This document shows positions 34,680 through 46,569 of a stretch of DNA of 64,000 nt, in pieces; within the stretch, counting starts at the first letter, position 1, and every line of letters begins with the position of its first letter. The DNA lies in the NCBI GenBank assembly GCA_951802195.1, contig OX637622.1, positions 1,550,001 to 1,614,000 of the forward strand. Reading direction: 5' to 3'. Below the pieces are notes generated by a model. The model ran no database searches. It saw only the letters and a list, made by a program, of their open reading frames with translations, and was not told the origin of the DNA. A program made the position numbers and the translations under genes. The stretch is from Tausonia pullulans. Lineage: Eukaryota > Basidiomycota > Tremellomycetes > Cystofilobasidiales > Mrakiaceae.

Positions 34680-36697
34680 CTACTGCTGCTGCTGGTCAGG
34701 GTAACCCGTCGGGTTGCCGTTCTGCCAACGGACGAGGTCCTCGCAGGCCTCCTCGAGCCCGCGCTTGGCAACGAAACCGAGCTCCTTCTGGGCGAGTTCC
34801 GGGTTGGCCGTGAGGTCCGGGACGTCGCCGTCCCGACGGCCGACGATCTCGTACTCGTACTTGTAGCCCGTCGCCTTGGCCATCGCGTCGATGATCTGGA
34901 GAACCGAGTAGGCCTGGCCGCGTCCGAGGTTGTAAGCTTTGAACTGTGGGCAGAAAGAGAGGGTCAGTTCAAGACAGCACTGAGAGTTGAAAACGGCCAG
35001 GCGCACCTTTCCCTCAGCGCCGGCGTCAAAGACCTTGTCCTCGGCGATGCCGTCGAGGGCAAGAATGTGGCCGTGGGCGAGGTCAACGACGTGGAGGTAG
35101 TCGCGGACGCAGGTTCCGTCGCTGGAGAGAGATCGGGGGTCAGTTTGCTGCTCCTCGAAGAGATGGACGAAGGCCCCTTCACTCACACAGTAGGGTAATC
35201 GTTGCCAAAGACCTTGAGGCCACCCTCACGGTACCGGCCGACCGACATAGCGGAGAGGAGCGGGATGAGGTTTCCAGGCTTGCCCTGGGGGTCCTCTCCA
35301 ATCTTGCCCGAGGGGTGGGCACCGGCGGGGCTTAAGGGGGGGGGGGGGAGCGAGAGAGGTCAGCTGGGAAGTTCAGGAGACATGGGTGGAGCAAAGAGGC
35401 TCACTTGAAGTAGCGGAGAGAGCAGGCGCGGAAGTTCTTGTCGGCTGAGGGGAGACGGCGAGGACGCGACGCGTCGAGACCGGTGAGTGTCCGACCCATG
35501 AAACACTCGCCGCCAGCGCCGCCACTCACCCTTGGTCAGGTCCTTGAGGATGGCCTCGCACATGGCCTTGGTCCGGCCGTAGCACGACTCGGGCGCGATC
35601 GGCGACGTCTCGGGGATAGGAATCGTCTTGGGGATGCCGTAGACGGTGGCCGAAGACGAATAGACGATGTACTTGGTGTCATATCGGCTCATGATCTAGC
35701 AGTCGGAAAGGTTGACGTCAAGGGAGGGATGCCAAAGCAAGAGGGGATGCCACGCACGTCGAGTAGGTTGATGGTCGCCGAGACATTGTTCTGGTAGTAC
35801 TTGAGCGGGAGCTCGCCGGACTCTCCGACAGCCTTCCAGGCCTTAAGAGTAAATACAACCACGCGGGACAAAGAGAGAAGGAGTTAGCAAAGCAAAACAG
35901 CAGTGGAAACAGGCTTTCGCGGGGCCACGCGTCGAGTCTCGGCCTTGCGCGCGCGATGAGGCAGGTAGGCGAGGCCAACGGATGCCGAGGAGGAACGCTG
36001 GGGGGAGCGACCGACGGCACTAGGACAAGGCGGAAGGGAAGGGGGGGGGGGGGGTGAGGAAGGATGCGAAGGACGCACAGCGACGTGAACGACACCCCAG
36101 ATTCCACCCTGGGACTTGTATGACTCGAAGACCTTCTCGACGGAGGTCGGCTCGGTGAGGTCGGCCTTGTGGAGGTCAATCTTGGGGAGGTTGCTGTCCC
36201 TGGAGGAGAAAGTGGATAGACAGGCCCACGGGTCAGCAACCGATGCCTGACTGACACCGCGCTTTTCCGATAGGGCACGCACTTGAGCTCCTCGGCGGCG
36301 ATCTCCTCGATCCGTCGGATGGCAGCGTCCTTGGAGTTGTGGCCGTTGTCGATGACGACGGGGAGGTAGCGGCCGGTGAGGAGAAGCTCGAGGACGACGT
36401 GGGAGCCTATAAGAGCGAACGGGCGAGACGCGTCGGAAGTGTCAGATGGAAAGAGCGGGCGTGTTGCGTGACGGACAGCGAGGACTGACCGATGTAGCCA
36501 GCACCCCCGGTGACGAGGACGCGCTGCGATTCATTGTGGCAGGACGGGCGACAGGAGAGCGAGCGGGGGATGGCGAGCGGCAGGCGGCGAGCACAGGAAG
36601 TCAGGAGCGGATCCGGCGGCGAAGAGACGGCGACGACATGTGTTGACGGCGCGATGGGACTGACCTTGCGCTCGGAGGAAGACGAGGACGAGGCCAT
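34680..36697 (-). CDS. GAL10: UDP-glucose 4-epimerase
   Basis: The enzyme interconverts UDP-glucose and UDP-galactose (Leloir pathway, and galactose supply for wall and capsule glycans). The start [11 protein letters not shown] joins to [19 protein letters not shown], the NAD-binding Rossmann motif. The catalytic block has [10 protein letters not shown] with the Ser/Thr and [14 protein letters not shown] with the Tyr-X3-Lys pair. Further family blocks: [51 protein letters not shown] and [15 protein letters not shown]. The end is Gln-rich with stop at 34680. About 375 residues, so only the epimerase domain is present; the mutarotase half of yeast Gal10 is absent, as in most non-Saccharomyces fungi. 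No GAL1 or GAL7 lies beside it, so there is no galactose cluster here. Two introns carry long C-runs on the coding strand (35336-35348, 36041-36054). Confidence 0.95.
36041..36054. repeat. 14-nt G homopolymer
   Basis: Fourteen G on the plus strand inside an intron of the minus-strand epimerase, so a C-run on the coding strand. It lies a few tens of bases from the splice donor of that intron. Confidence 0.9.
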
Positions 36698-38093
36698 GCT
36701 GTGGGAAATGGATGGTAGGAGAGCGTGAGAGAGAGGAGGGGGAGGGAGGAAGCAGGGGGGGGGGGCGTGGAGAGGAAGACTGTCGTTGGTGGGAGAAGAG
36801 CAAGAGCATAAGTGACACCGGGGCCGCGCGGTCTCGCCTCGCTCGCTGCCCCGCGCTGCAGCAACGCAAAGAGGCGTCGACTCCACGCGCGCCAATCCAC
36901 GCCCGGATGAGGACGGCCCGACTTCATTCCCGTCGTGGCCTCCAGGTATTCCCGCATCTTGTTGGTGCGCCTCTCTGGGCGATGATATGCCCCAGAGGAC
37001 CTGAGTCCATGGGCCACACGTTCGCCGTTTCCAGGAGCTCTTCCCCACCGTCATTCCCGTTCGCCAGCCTCGGTCCTCCCGGAGAGAGGGTCCCGCGCGC
37101 GCCTCTAGCGCCGTCGCCAGAGATCCCCGGGGTAGAACAGCACACCGCCGATGTCACCCTCCCTGGATCTTGCCGAAGGTCTTCCCCGTCAGCCGAGGGC
37201 GGCGTACTCGCTTGCAGAATACCTTGGCCGGGCACGAGAGGGCCGGCGTGGCCTGTTACACAACGGTGACGGGCAGCAGCACGCGCAGGCGCCTGGGCTG
37301 CGTGGCGTCGCAGCAACGCCGGAGCCTGGCCATCTTCAGGCGAGACAGTCTGAGATCTCTGGTGTCATTGGGGAGCTCGGCCGTCCCATCTCTCACCTCG
37401 GCTCATTCATGTTCTCGAACTCCGCAGGCACGCAAGGCGGAGTTGGATCACTGCCTGCTGCTAGTGTAGACCGGTCGCACCATGGACAACCGTTTGCAGA
37501 CTCTCTGTCCTAGGTTGAGCTTGTTTGACTCATACTCGAGAATATATGTTTTCTCACGTCGTTAGGAAATCACCGTTGTCTCGATGTGTCCGTCGATCTT
37601 GATGGCGAGTGGTTGCGAACGGCCGATGCTGACGCTGATCATTGCCCTCACCATCCTTTGTTTCACCGTCGCTGCAACTGGAGGGCTCAACACCTCTTGC
37701 CTTGGGCGTCGAAGCACTTCTTTATATTAGCTTACCCATCAGGTAGCCCCTCAACAGATCTGGCCCTGAGCTATCTGTGCACAGAACGCTCGATCTCGGG
37801 GCTGTCTTGCCTCAACACCAACGACCGAGCTCACAAACAAGCCGAACTTTCTGCTGGACCTGCATGCGATTCACATCTCCACTCCGAACAGCGTTCCTGA
37901 TGCCGAATGAGCAAGACAAGGGAGAGTGACGTCACACTCGCAAGATGGACGTCGTCCGTGAAGACGAACCCGGAGTAAGCCGGAGAGGCCATCGCTCTTG
38001 AATCACATAAGCGACCTCCACTCTTGTTCGTCATCCTTCCTCCAACGACCACAATCCACCATTCTCGACACCCAGCTCATTCCTATACCGATC
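36698..38093. other. divergent intergenic region, 1.4 kb
   Basis: This region separates the divergent epimerase and MDR oxidoreductase genes. Frames open here are short and arginine/proline-rich without splice support. A C-run on the minus strand (36755-36765) lies just upstream of the epimerase start. No RNA gene was recognised. Confidence 0.45.
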
Positions 38094-40089
38094 ATGTCCT
38101 CTCCCTCCATCGTGCGTCTCCAGCTTGCCGAAGAACGCAGCCCGTGGACGACGTCTTGCGACTGGACTAACAACATTGCCTTCTCCTGGTTACTGCCCTC
38201 GACCTCTCCCTCCGACCAACCAGCCTGCGACGTTCTCGGGCTACAAGATCCCGAAGGGCACCGGATTTGATTCCCTCACCCTCGTCAAAGACCAGAAGAC
38301 GCCTGCCCCTGGCCGGGGCGAGGTCCTCATCCGTACGTTCGAGAAGCGCGCTATCGTCTGGCTTTTATGCGCCTGCTTACGAAGCACCTCACTGAATCGA
38401 ATCTTTCTGCTCTGTAACAGAGGTGTTCGCTGTCTCTCTGAACTACCGTGACTTGATCATCGCGAAGGGCACGTACGGAGGCATCAAGCCTGATGTGAGC
38501 TGCTCTGACGCGTGTTCCCCCTGATTTTGATCTTCAACGCTGAAACAGCACCGATGGCGACTTCGTCAGGTTGTCCCTTGCTCGGATGGAGCTGGACGGG
38601 TCATCGCTGTGGGCGAGGGTGTTAAAGACTGGAAGGTCGGAGACCGAGTCATGGGCCAGTTCACGCAGTCTCTCATTAGTGGCCACTTTGACCAAGGTAG
38701 GGTCTTCACTGCTTCTCTCTCATCCAAGATCATGAATCTGATTGTTTCTTCCCAGACTACCACATCTGGCAGACTCTCGGCGGAGCAATCGATGGCATGC
38801 TCACCGAGCTCAAGATCCTTCCCGACTACGGCCTCGTGAGCACAGCTAGATGCTGTTTCGCTAGCCAACCGGTCTCTGACCGATCCTCTCTCCCATGATC
38901 CAGGTCCGTATCCCGGAGCACCTCAGCTTCGAGGAGGCTGCGACCCTTCCTTGCGCGGCGCTCACCGCGTGGAACGCCCTGTACGGCACATCGGGCAACA
39001 TCCAACTTCTCCCTGGCCAAACGGGTGAGTGGGGTGTTCCCATTGTGTGAGGAGCCTGATCTGACGAGGGCCCTTTGCAGTTGTACTCCAGGGTACGGGA
39101 GGAGTCAGCGTCTTCGGAGCAGCAGTGAGCAGATCACTCTTCCTACTTCATGTCCTTTTATTGCTCATACTTTCCCTTTCCTCTTTCTAGCTCGCGGTCC
39201 AGGCCGGTGCTCGCGCTGTCATCACCTCCTCGTCAGACGACAAGCTTCAGCAGGTTGTCGACCACATCCAAAAGAGCAAGAATGGCGGGGGCGCCGGCGA
39301 GCTTGTCACGCACAATTACAAAGTGCGACCACTCCTCTTTTTTAGAAGTGACTTATCTGACACTTACCCGCCTGCCAGGCCGATCCGGACTGGGACAAGA
39401 CCGTCCAGAAGGTGACGAATGGCAACGGAGCGGAACACATTCTCGAGGTTCGGACTTTGTCTTTGATCTGGCGAGAGTAGGCTTTTTAGCTCACTGTCAT
39501 CCTCGCACAGGTTGGAGGCGTTGGCACCGTTGAAAAGAGCTTCAATGCGGTCCGTCGCGGAGGTGTCATCTCTACGTGAGTTGCTTGCCTGCATTCACCT
39601 ACGCTTCCTAGGTCTGACGGAATCATCGACAGCATCGGCTTCGTCGGCTCCAAGCCCGACGATGTTCCTCCCAACATCGCTCAGCTCGCCCTTCGCAAGG
39701 GGTAAGTCGAGCCAGAGCACCCCTGTTGACCGTCGCTTACCATCCCGCTCCCCAGCGCCGTCTTCCGCGGCATGCTCGTCGGAAGCCGTCGTCAGTTTGA
39801 GCAGATGTGTGATGCGATCTCCATCTCGAAGATAAGGCCTCTCATCTCGGCCGTCTACAACTTCGAAGATGCGAAGAAGGTGTGTCTCATATCTGGTGGT
39901 ATATCCAGACCATCTACTGAGAGTTTGGCCCTGGCTCCTCTTAGGCGTACCAGGCTCAGTGGGATCAGTCTATCGTCGGAAAGGTAAGGGCGCTCTGTTC
40001 TCGTTCCATGAACGAATGCTTGCCTGACCCCAGCCCTCTTACAGGTCGTTATCCGCGTCTCGAAGCAGGACGGCCAGCCCAAGCTCTGA
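38094..40089 (+). CDS. MDR-family NAD(P)H oxidoreductase (alcohol dehydrogenase/quinone oxidoreductase-like)
   Basis: This is a medium-chain dehydrogenase/reductase of about 355 residues in many short exons. The start MSSPSI joins in phase to [18 protein letters not shown]. The N-terminal GroES-like domain has [19 protein letters not shown] and [18 protein letters not shown], followed by [12 protein letters not shown]. The cofactor domain has [35 protein letters not shown] and [16 protein letters not shown]. Later blocks: [43 protein letters not shown] and [18 protein letters not shown], with stop at 40089. The GHE zinc motif and the structural-zinc Cys cluster of classical alcohol dehydrogenases are not evident, so a zinc-independent quinone-reductase-like activity is likely. 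The substrate is unknown. Confidence 0.87.
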
Positions 40090-40552
40090 TAAGTTGTTGT
40101 CTTCGCCATTCATAATTGATTGCCCTTGCCACCTGATTGTATATGAGAATGTCCTTCCGAGAATAAGAGGGAGCGAAGACAGACAGAAACGTTGACCATG
40201 CGAGGTCGATGACTTGGAGGCCTTTCGGAGTTACTGCGATGATGCTTGGTATGATCTGGTTTCACCCAGATGGCCTCATCTGATTCTCGATAGCTCGCTT
40301 AGCGATGTGCAAGCTGCTGCCCATCAGACGCCTTCGATTCATGCGGGTCCGTCGATCCTCGGCCTCTTCCGACGGCCCAAAGGAAGTTGAGTCCCCACGC
40401 GCACCCCGAACTCGCTCTTGCCTCTTTCGCCCACCTCCGATCGACTCTCCTGCTTTCTCCAAATGTCGTCGCCCTCGTTCGCTGTTCCCCGTCATAGAGC
40501 ACCCCTGCCCTCCGACTCCCATCATCCTCCAGCTCACCCCTCGTCATCCAAG
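40090..40552. other. intergenic, 0.46 kb
   Basis: This is the promoter region of the cytochrome b561 gene, C/T-rich on the plus strand toward its right end. Nothing else was seen. Confidence 0.5.
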
Positions 40553-41773
40553 ATGCCTACCCTTGACGAGACCGAGTCGCTCCTCCCCTCCAATGCCGTC
40601 GCGTCGTCGTCGACTTCCATCCCCGGCGACCACGAGCCCAAGACTTCCTTCCAGGGGCAGCGGACATTCATCGACAAGGTTGCCGACGCCTTCATCCTCA
40701 TCGGCCTCGTCCTTTTCGTCGGCACTTCCCTCTGGGCTGTCCTCATTACCAACGACGCTCGCAAGCTCAAGTGGTTCGCGCTCCATCCGTCAGCACAGAG
40801 TTTAGGTGTCGCGGCGCTTGTGCTGGGTGAGTTGCGTATGCCGTGACTGGCTGTTTGTTGGCTGACTTCCTCGTTTCACCGAATCGCAGCTGTGACAACA
40901 CTCCAGCCGACATCGACGAAGCAGCCTAAGGAGAAGGGTGGGGTGTGATCAATCTCCAGTTTGACTTTGGTCTTGCTGACTAACGGATCACCTGCGATTT
41001 GTGCTCCCAGCCCGTGGCTTCCAACGGCATCGTTCTCTCGTCCTCGCCCTCGGTGTCCCCCTGCTCACGATCGGCAGCTCCGCCATGATCTACAACAAGA
41101 CTAGCCATAAGGCCAAGCACTTCACGGTGAGAGTGGCTCGCGCTTCTATCTGTGAGCGCCACGTCACCGCTGCGGTCCATACTCATCATCCACCCTCGCC
41201 CAGACCGCCCACGGCCAACTCGGCCTTCTCACCCTCGCATGGCTCGTCCTCCAATCCCTCGCAGGCCTCTTTGTCTCCCAGCGCCCTCTGTACAACCTCC
41301 TCGGCGGGCAAGCGCGGGCGAGGCAGTTGTTCAAGCACCATCGGTTCGTCCTTCTTTTCCTTCCCCCTCCCCCCCCCCCCCCCCCCCCCCACCCCTCTCC
41401 CTCCCCCCCGGCATCCCATCACCTTCTCCCCATCTTCACAGGCTGTCACGCTGACGCTGCGGGATGGGACGGAACCACCAAATAATAATAATAATAAAAA
41501 GGATTTCCGGTTACGTGGTCCTTCCGCTCATGCTCCTGACTGCCCACATCGGCGGCGCCCACTCGGATTGGGCGCTCGGGAACCTCTCGGTGGGCGGGAG
41601 GGTCGCTGGGTACTGGGTCGGGGTGCCTTGTCAGTCGTTTCACCTTTCCCTCCTTTTCCCCTTCGTTTGGAGCTGGGGCTGACCGAGGATGGGGTGGGGT
41701 GGGGGGGTTTCAAGTCATCCTGCTCGGCTTGCTCGCTCGTGTAAGGCCGGGGAAGCTTGGGTTCGGGCAGTGA
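40553..41773 (+). CDS. cytochrome b561-domain transmembrane protein
   Basis: This is a two-haem b561-type membrane protein that passes electrons across a membrane, often for ferric reduction or ascorbate-type redox cycling. The start is MPTLDETESLLPSNAV. Membrane helices in order: AFILIGLVLFVGTSLWAVLI, WFALHPSAQSLGVAALVL (first haem His), HRSLVLALGVPLLTIGSSAM, FTTAHGQLGLLTLAWLVLQS (His), KHHRISGYVVLPLMLLTAHI (His pair region) and YWVGVPFILLGLLAR. The end RVRPGKLGFGQ stops at 41773. About 265 residues and six helices with spaced His match the CYB561D type rather than the larger DOMON fusions. Six exons; the fifth intron holds a 22-nt C-run and an AATAAT repeat. Localisation is not shown by the sequence. 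Confidence 0.87.
41369..41390. repeat. 22-nt C homopolymer
   Basis: Twenty-two C within the fifth intron of the cytochrome b561 gene, on its coding strand, between the donor and a following (AAT)n run. Such a tract is prone to assembly and length error. Confidence 0.9.
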
Positions 41774-42397
41774 GTGAGCCCAAACAGCAGGCAGAGGGTG
41801 ATTGGTGTGTGTGTGTGTGTGTGTGTCGCTCAGAGTTCGTAAGCTCGCGGGTAATATGCTTTGTTATCCGCCCACCGAGAGAGACAAGAAAAAAAGAAGG
41901 GAGGGGTAGAGAGGGGATACGAGAGGGCGCCACGCGAGTAGCCAAGCCCCGTGATGACGGGGACTTGGTGGACGCTGAGCGTCCCCGACAAGACTAGAAG
42001 GCTATGGAAAGGGAGGGGAGACAGGAGAGACCGATTGTTCATAGAGAGTAGAGGAAGGGAAGATAGTCCAGAGCCTGCCGTAGAAGAAGGTCCTAGGACG
42101 GTAGATGCTAAGTAGACGAAAGAGGGACGCGGGCATTGGTTGTTGATGAGTAAGGCTACACAGCATGCGAGGGAGAGTGAAGCTAAGGGTTGATGGATTA
42201 CGGGGTTGGCAGATACTAAAATAAGGGCCTCGCAAGCCGGCTCGATGATGGTGATGAGCGAGGGGGGAAGGGGGAGGGGGAGGTTTAGCAACACAGAGAG
42301 GAATATAAAGATGGAATGAAGGAAAGGAGAGAAGGACGAAAGGCGGGGGGGGGGAGGAGGATTGTTCGTGAGAGATTGTCGGGGAGAGGTTTTCAAT
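41774..42397. other. convergent intergenic region, 0.6 kb
   Basis: This region lies between the stops of the cytochrome b561 gene and the glucanase. It starts with a GT microsatellite and is otherwise without recognisable features. It probably holds both 3' untranslated regions. Confidence 0.5.
41805..41826. repeat. (GT)11 microsatellite
   Basis: Eleven tandem GT units just downstream of the cytochrome b561 stop codon, within its likely 3' untranslated region. Confidence 0.9.
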
Positions 42398-45300
42398 CTA
42401 GCGACGACGCGGGCGGGCCAGAGGAGCCGCCGTCGGCTTGGGATCGGGGCTCGCCTCCCTTCTCCTGATCGGCTGCGTTGGGATCGTGCCCGCTCCACAA
42501 GCGTTGGCCGGGACCGTCGAGGCGAGCCAGGGGTCGCCGTAGTCGCAGCCGGAGATCTTGGCGTACGCGGGCGAGTCGTCTTGAGGATTATGCCACCCGG
42601 TGCCAACGTCGATTGTCACCTGGGAGCCCGCAGGCGTCGTGTACGTCGGGCCGGGCAGGGTAATGGGCGTGCCAGTGAGCGTCCACTGGGGGAGCTCCGT
42701 CATCTGCGCGGCCGAAATCGAGGTCATCGAGCGGGGAGGCCACTGGACAGAGCCCTCCTGGAGGTTCTGACCGGCGCCAGCCTGAGAGCGAGGGAAAGGG
42801 GGCAAGGAAGGGGGGAAGGGGAGAAAGGGGGGGGGGAGGGGAGGTGCAATTAACAGCCGAGATCAAACGCAGCGCACAGAGAAAGAGACAGCGACTCACG
42901 CCTCCGGTCTGCCAAGCCGAGAAGGAGCCACTGAACTGCTGGCCGCCAGTGAAGCCAGCCCGAAGGCAGGCGCCATCGGCGTCGCGCGGGTCGAGGGGCG
43001 ACCAACCCTCCTTGAGGCCGAGCTGGTAGTTCCACATCGGGTTGGGTGGGTAGCTGGTGACAGTGGAGTTCCCAATCTTCCAGCTGTAGGGGAGATTCAG
43101 CTGGTGAAGATGCTGGAGCAAGGGAACAAGCGGCTCACGTCCAGAAGAAGTAGTTCTGGAGGGCGTCCATCGAGGCGAGCGCGAACTGGCGGAAGCCCTC
43201 GCGCTTGGTGGCGTCCCAGGCGGGCCAATTAAGGTACGGCTCACAAGAGCCAGTGGGCGTCGTCGAAGATGTGTAGTTGCCTAGAGAAAGAGGTCACGTC
43301 CATCAGCGCGCGGATGGACAAAAATGAAATTGGATGAACAACGACAACATACCCTCCCAACGGGTGCCGAGATCGACACCTGTGACCCACTCTCCACAAT
43401 CGTTGACAGCAAAGGACCACTCTCCGGCTGAGGTGTGTCCAAACTCGTTCATCGACAGGGCGAACGAGCTGGACCACTGATTGCACGCCAGGAGAGGGAA
43501 AGAGTCGAGCGAATCGAGCGAGGCGCCGTTCGGCGGCGCGTTAAAGGCCAAGCTGGGAGGAGAGGGGGCAATTGTTAGTGGGCCGATTTGGAGGAAAAAG
43601 AAGGGGTGACACCGGCTGCTCACTAAGGGTGGGAGTCCATGGCAAGCCGGTCGGCGTTGACGAGGTAGCCAGCCCAATTGTTCACCCCGTTAAAGCCGTC
43701 GTGGAGGACAACCCAAGGTCCGTTGCCCTCGCCGAAGCCTGTGACCTCGCGGACAACCTTGTAGGCTTCCATGTACCAGCCCTCGATGGCGTCCTCGCCC
43801 AATCGGGGCATGAAGGGCTCGTTGAGGATGCCGAAGAAGGGAATAACGTCCTTGTACTGCGGCTGCGAGATGAATTGGGCGAGCGTGCGAACGTAATTAA
43901 GTGTGCGCTGCATGTTGGCAATGCCCATGGGACTGGCGCCAAAGCCGATGTTGGCGTCGATCAGTTTACCTCCAGCCATGCGACCGGAGTGGTTCCATCC
44001 GTTCTGCGAGCCAGGGACAGCGTGAAGATCGAGGTTGATGCGGAGCCCGTACTTGCGGGCCCATTCGATGGCTTTGAGGAAGTAGCTGTGGGTGGAGGGA
44101 AAAATTCAGAGACGAAAAGGGCCAAATATAGAAGAAGACGGGCACGTACGTCCACGAGACCTTGGGTAGGTGAGGCTCGTCGTCCATGGTCTCGATGGCC
44201 CACCATCCGATGGGGCTGTAAAGACAAAAGAAAGGGTCAGATGGGCAGATCGATTGTGGGAGAAGGTAAGGTATTCCTACTCACATGCGGACAAAGTTGA
44301 AGCCAGCTGCGGCAATCTCCATAAAGTCGTGCTCCGTGACAAACGTCTCGTAATGCTCCGTCATCTCCTTCTCGAGGTTCTTGCCCATGGCGAGCGAGAG
44401 CGTCCACTCGTCGATAGGCGTCGGGGTCGCGCTGTGGTATTTCTCATAGAGGCCGGGGACGATGAAAGGCTCCGTGTTGAGCCAGCCACCGAGGTTAACG
44501 CCCCGGACCTTGTCCTTGGCGAAATCGAAGGTTTCGTTGAGCCCCGGAGACCAGCTGCAGAAGGTGAGTGAGTCGACAGATCACCCCAAAGGACAAAAGA
44601 AGACGTCGAGCTCTCACCTCTGGCAGCGTCCGGCGGTGCTGATGTTGAGCGGGTCGGCGGCGTCGTAGCCCCAGTGACCGCCAAAGTTGTTGACGTACCG
44701 GAAGGCATTGGTGCCGTCGGGATTGAGGACCGTCGAGCCGTTGGTGCCGAAGAGGGCAACAACCTTGGGCGGGATGGCGGAGGCCGAGGCTGAGGCTGAG
44801 GCGGCTGCTGAGTCCGTCTTGGTGCCGTGGGCGGAGGAGGATGCACCATCGGTGTTGGCATTGAGGGTAGAGGACTTGTCAGAGTCCTTGCTCGAGTTGA
44901 GGCTGTAAAAGAGGGTGGAGGGTGGAGAAGTGCTGTTCAGCGAAGGTCGGTCGTGAGAGAGAGGGAGAAGGACTTCACTCACGCGACGGGGACCGCGACT
45001 GCGACGGCAATAATGACAAGGAGCGCGATGAGACCGCCGATGATCCACTTCTTGCGCCGCTGCCAGAACGAGCCTCCGCCGGCGGCACCACTGCGGTAGT
45101 CGCGGTCAACGTTGCGGGCGTATGCGTCGGCCTGAAGTTGGGGAGGCAGTGACCCGTTAGCACGGGTCAAGACGGATCTGACGGCGCACGCGTGCACCAC
45201 AGAGGGGACAGGGGCCCGGGGAGAAAGCACTCACGTCGCGGGTGTCGAAGCCCTCCTTGTTCTCAAGTCCACCCGGCGTGGAGGGGGTGTCCTGGTAGCG

Positions 45301-46569
45301 ATCGGCGCTGTCGACGAAGGCGGCCTGGCTTCCGAGGAGGCCGTTGGACGACTGAGAGCGCGGAGTCATAGGCATCGGCGCGTAGAACTGCTTGTTGGAT
45401 GCGTCCGAGGGGTCGACCAGCGGTAGGTCAGACAAGCTCATGTCGGAGGGAGAAGGGCACGGCGTCCAGGAGGACCAGGAAGGCGGAAGGGGAGAGGCGG
45501 GTGGACGGGGAAGGAGCAAAAGATGGGATGAGGCTTGCGCAATGGTTCGAGGTCAAGCGAAGGAGAAGGAAGGATGCACACAGAGGAACGAACGCGACAA
45601 GGACAAAAGAACCAGCAAGATGTGCAAGGCTCCGCTGGCCCGCGCGCGCCTTGGCGTTCTTCGCCTTGCACCAAGGCGAACGAGCCAAGAGAGGCCGCGT
45701 TCTCGACGCTCAAGAGCGTGCACGTCGTCACCCCAGGCTGAGCCAAAGCCGAGAGCATCTTGGGGCTCGAGCCAGGATGAATGTGCGGGCTCTTGGCTGC
45801 ACCAGCCCACCCACTGCCTGCGCCTTGTCACCCGCTTCCGATCTTCCGATGGACGCGGGCGTCGGTCGCCACATCCTCCTTTCACGCGGGTCGCCCTGTT
45901 TCTGGATCGACGCCGGCTTGCGTGGGGCCGGCCCGCGGCGTTCCTCGGCACCACCGCGACGGCAGGGAACAGCCAGACCCGCAGCAGCAAGCAGCCAGCG
46001 ACGGACGAGCCGACGGCGACAACATGGTGCAGGAGGCTCCAGCTGCCGAGAGTCGACTCTCTGGCGCTTCGCAGGCGACCGAGCAAACACGGACGCAAAT
46101 GGGAACGCACCCGGCGGCGGGCCAGCCGGCTTGCAAACAATGCTCGGCCGGAGACGAGCGCAAGCAAGAAAAACAAAGGAGGGAACCGAGAGAAACAGAG
46201 CAGAGGCCCCACTCACGGCGTTCGTGCTGTCTCCAGCATCGGAGCCCTCCCAAGCGCCATTGTCGCTCGGCGGGCCAGAGTGGTGACCGGACGTCTGTGC
46301 AAACTGGGCGTGGGGATCTGTCGGGGAAGGAGACAAGGACGAAGGCAAGTGGCGACGCGCTTGGAGGGTCAGTTACGCCGGCCGAGCCATGACGCTGCTG
46401 GGTGCTGCTGCCGAGCAAACCGGAGAAGAGGAGTTGAGGGATAGCGAGCAATAAAGCACGACCCACGCCCAGCCCTCTCCTCCTCCTCGTCTTGGCGGAC
46501 AGCGAGGACGAAGATCGACTCACAGCCTCCGAGATCGTCGACGTTCTGATATTGACCAGAGGGTGCCAT
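42398..46569 (-). CDS. membrane-anchored exo-beta-1,3-glucanase (GH5_9)
   Basis: This is a cell-wall glucan hydrolase or remodelling enzyme, a type II membrane protein of about 800 residues. A cytosolic Ser/Pro-rich tail (FYAPMPMTPRSQSSNG) leads to a helix KKWIIGGLIALLVIIAVAV and a Ser/Ala-rich stalk. The GH5 barrel includes VRGVNLGGWLNTEPFIVP, ETFVTEHDFMEIAAAGFN, FVRIPIGWWAIET, GLRINLDLHAVPGSQNGW and the acid/base Glu in FFGILNEPFMP. Then MDSHPYLAF, the nucleophile Glu in LSMNEFGHTS and FWTWKIGNSTV. The Arg-rich tail stops at 42398. Two starts are possible. The ATG at 45441 (MSLSDLPLV) is simple. An ATG at 46569 (MAPSGQYQNVDDLGG), with a second exon 46317-46217 (PHAQFAQTSGHHSGP) and a phase-0 GTGAGT donor, joins in frame at 45390 or 45387; I prefer it. 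EXG2/EXG3-like. Confidence 0.9.

Noticed and set aside
34680-36697. Galactose gene cluster
   Set aside because: Only the epimerase is present; the neighbours are a nucleosidase and an MDR oxidoreductase, with no GAL1 or GAL7 motif in the window.
45392-46444. Long open frame on the plus strand (about 350 codons)
   Set aside because: It is Arg/Ser/Lys-rich with poor codon bias and runs antisense to splice-supported exons of the glucanase. Its length is a by-product of GC-rich DNA.
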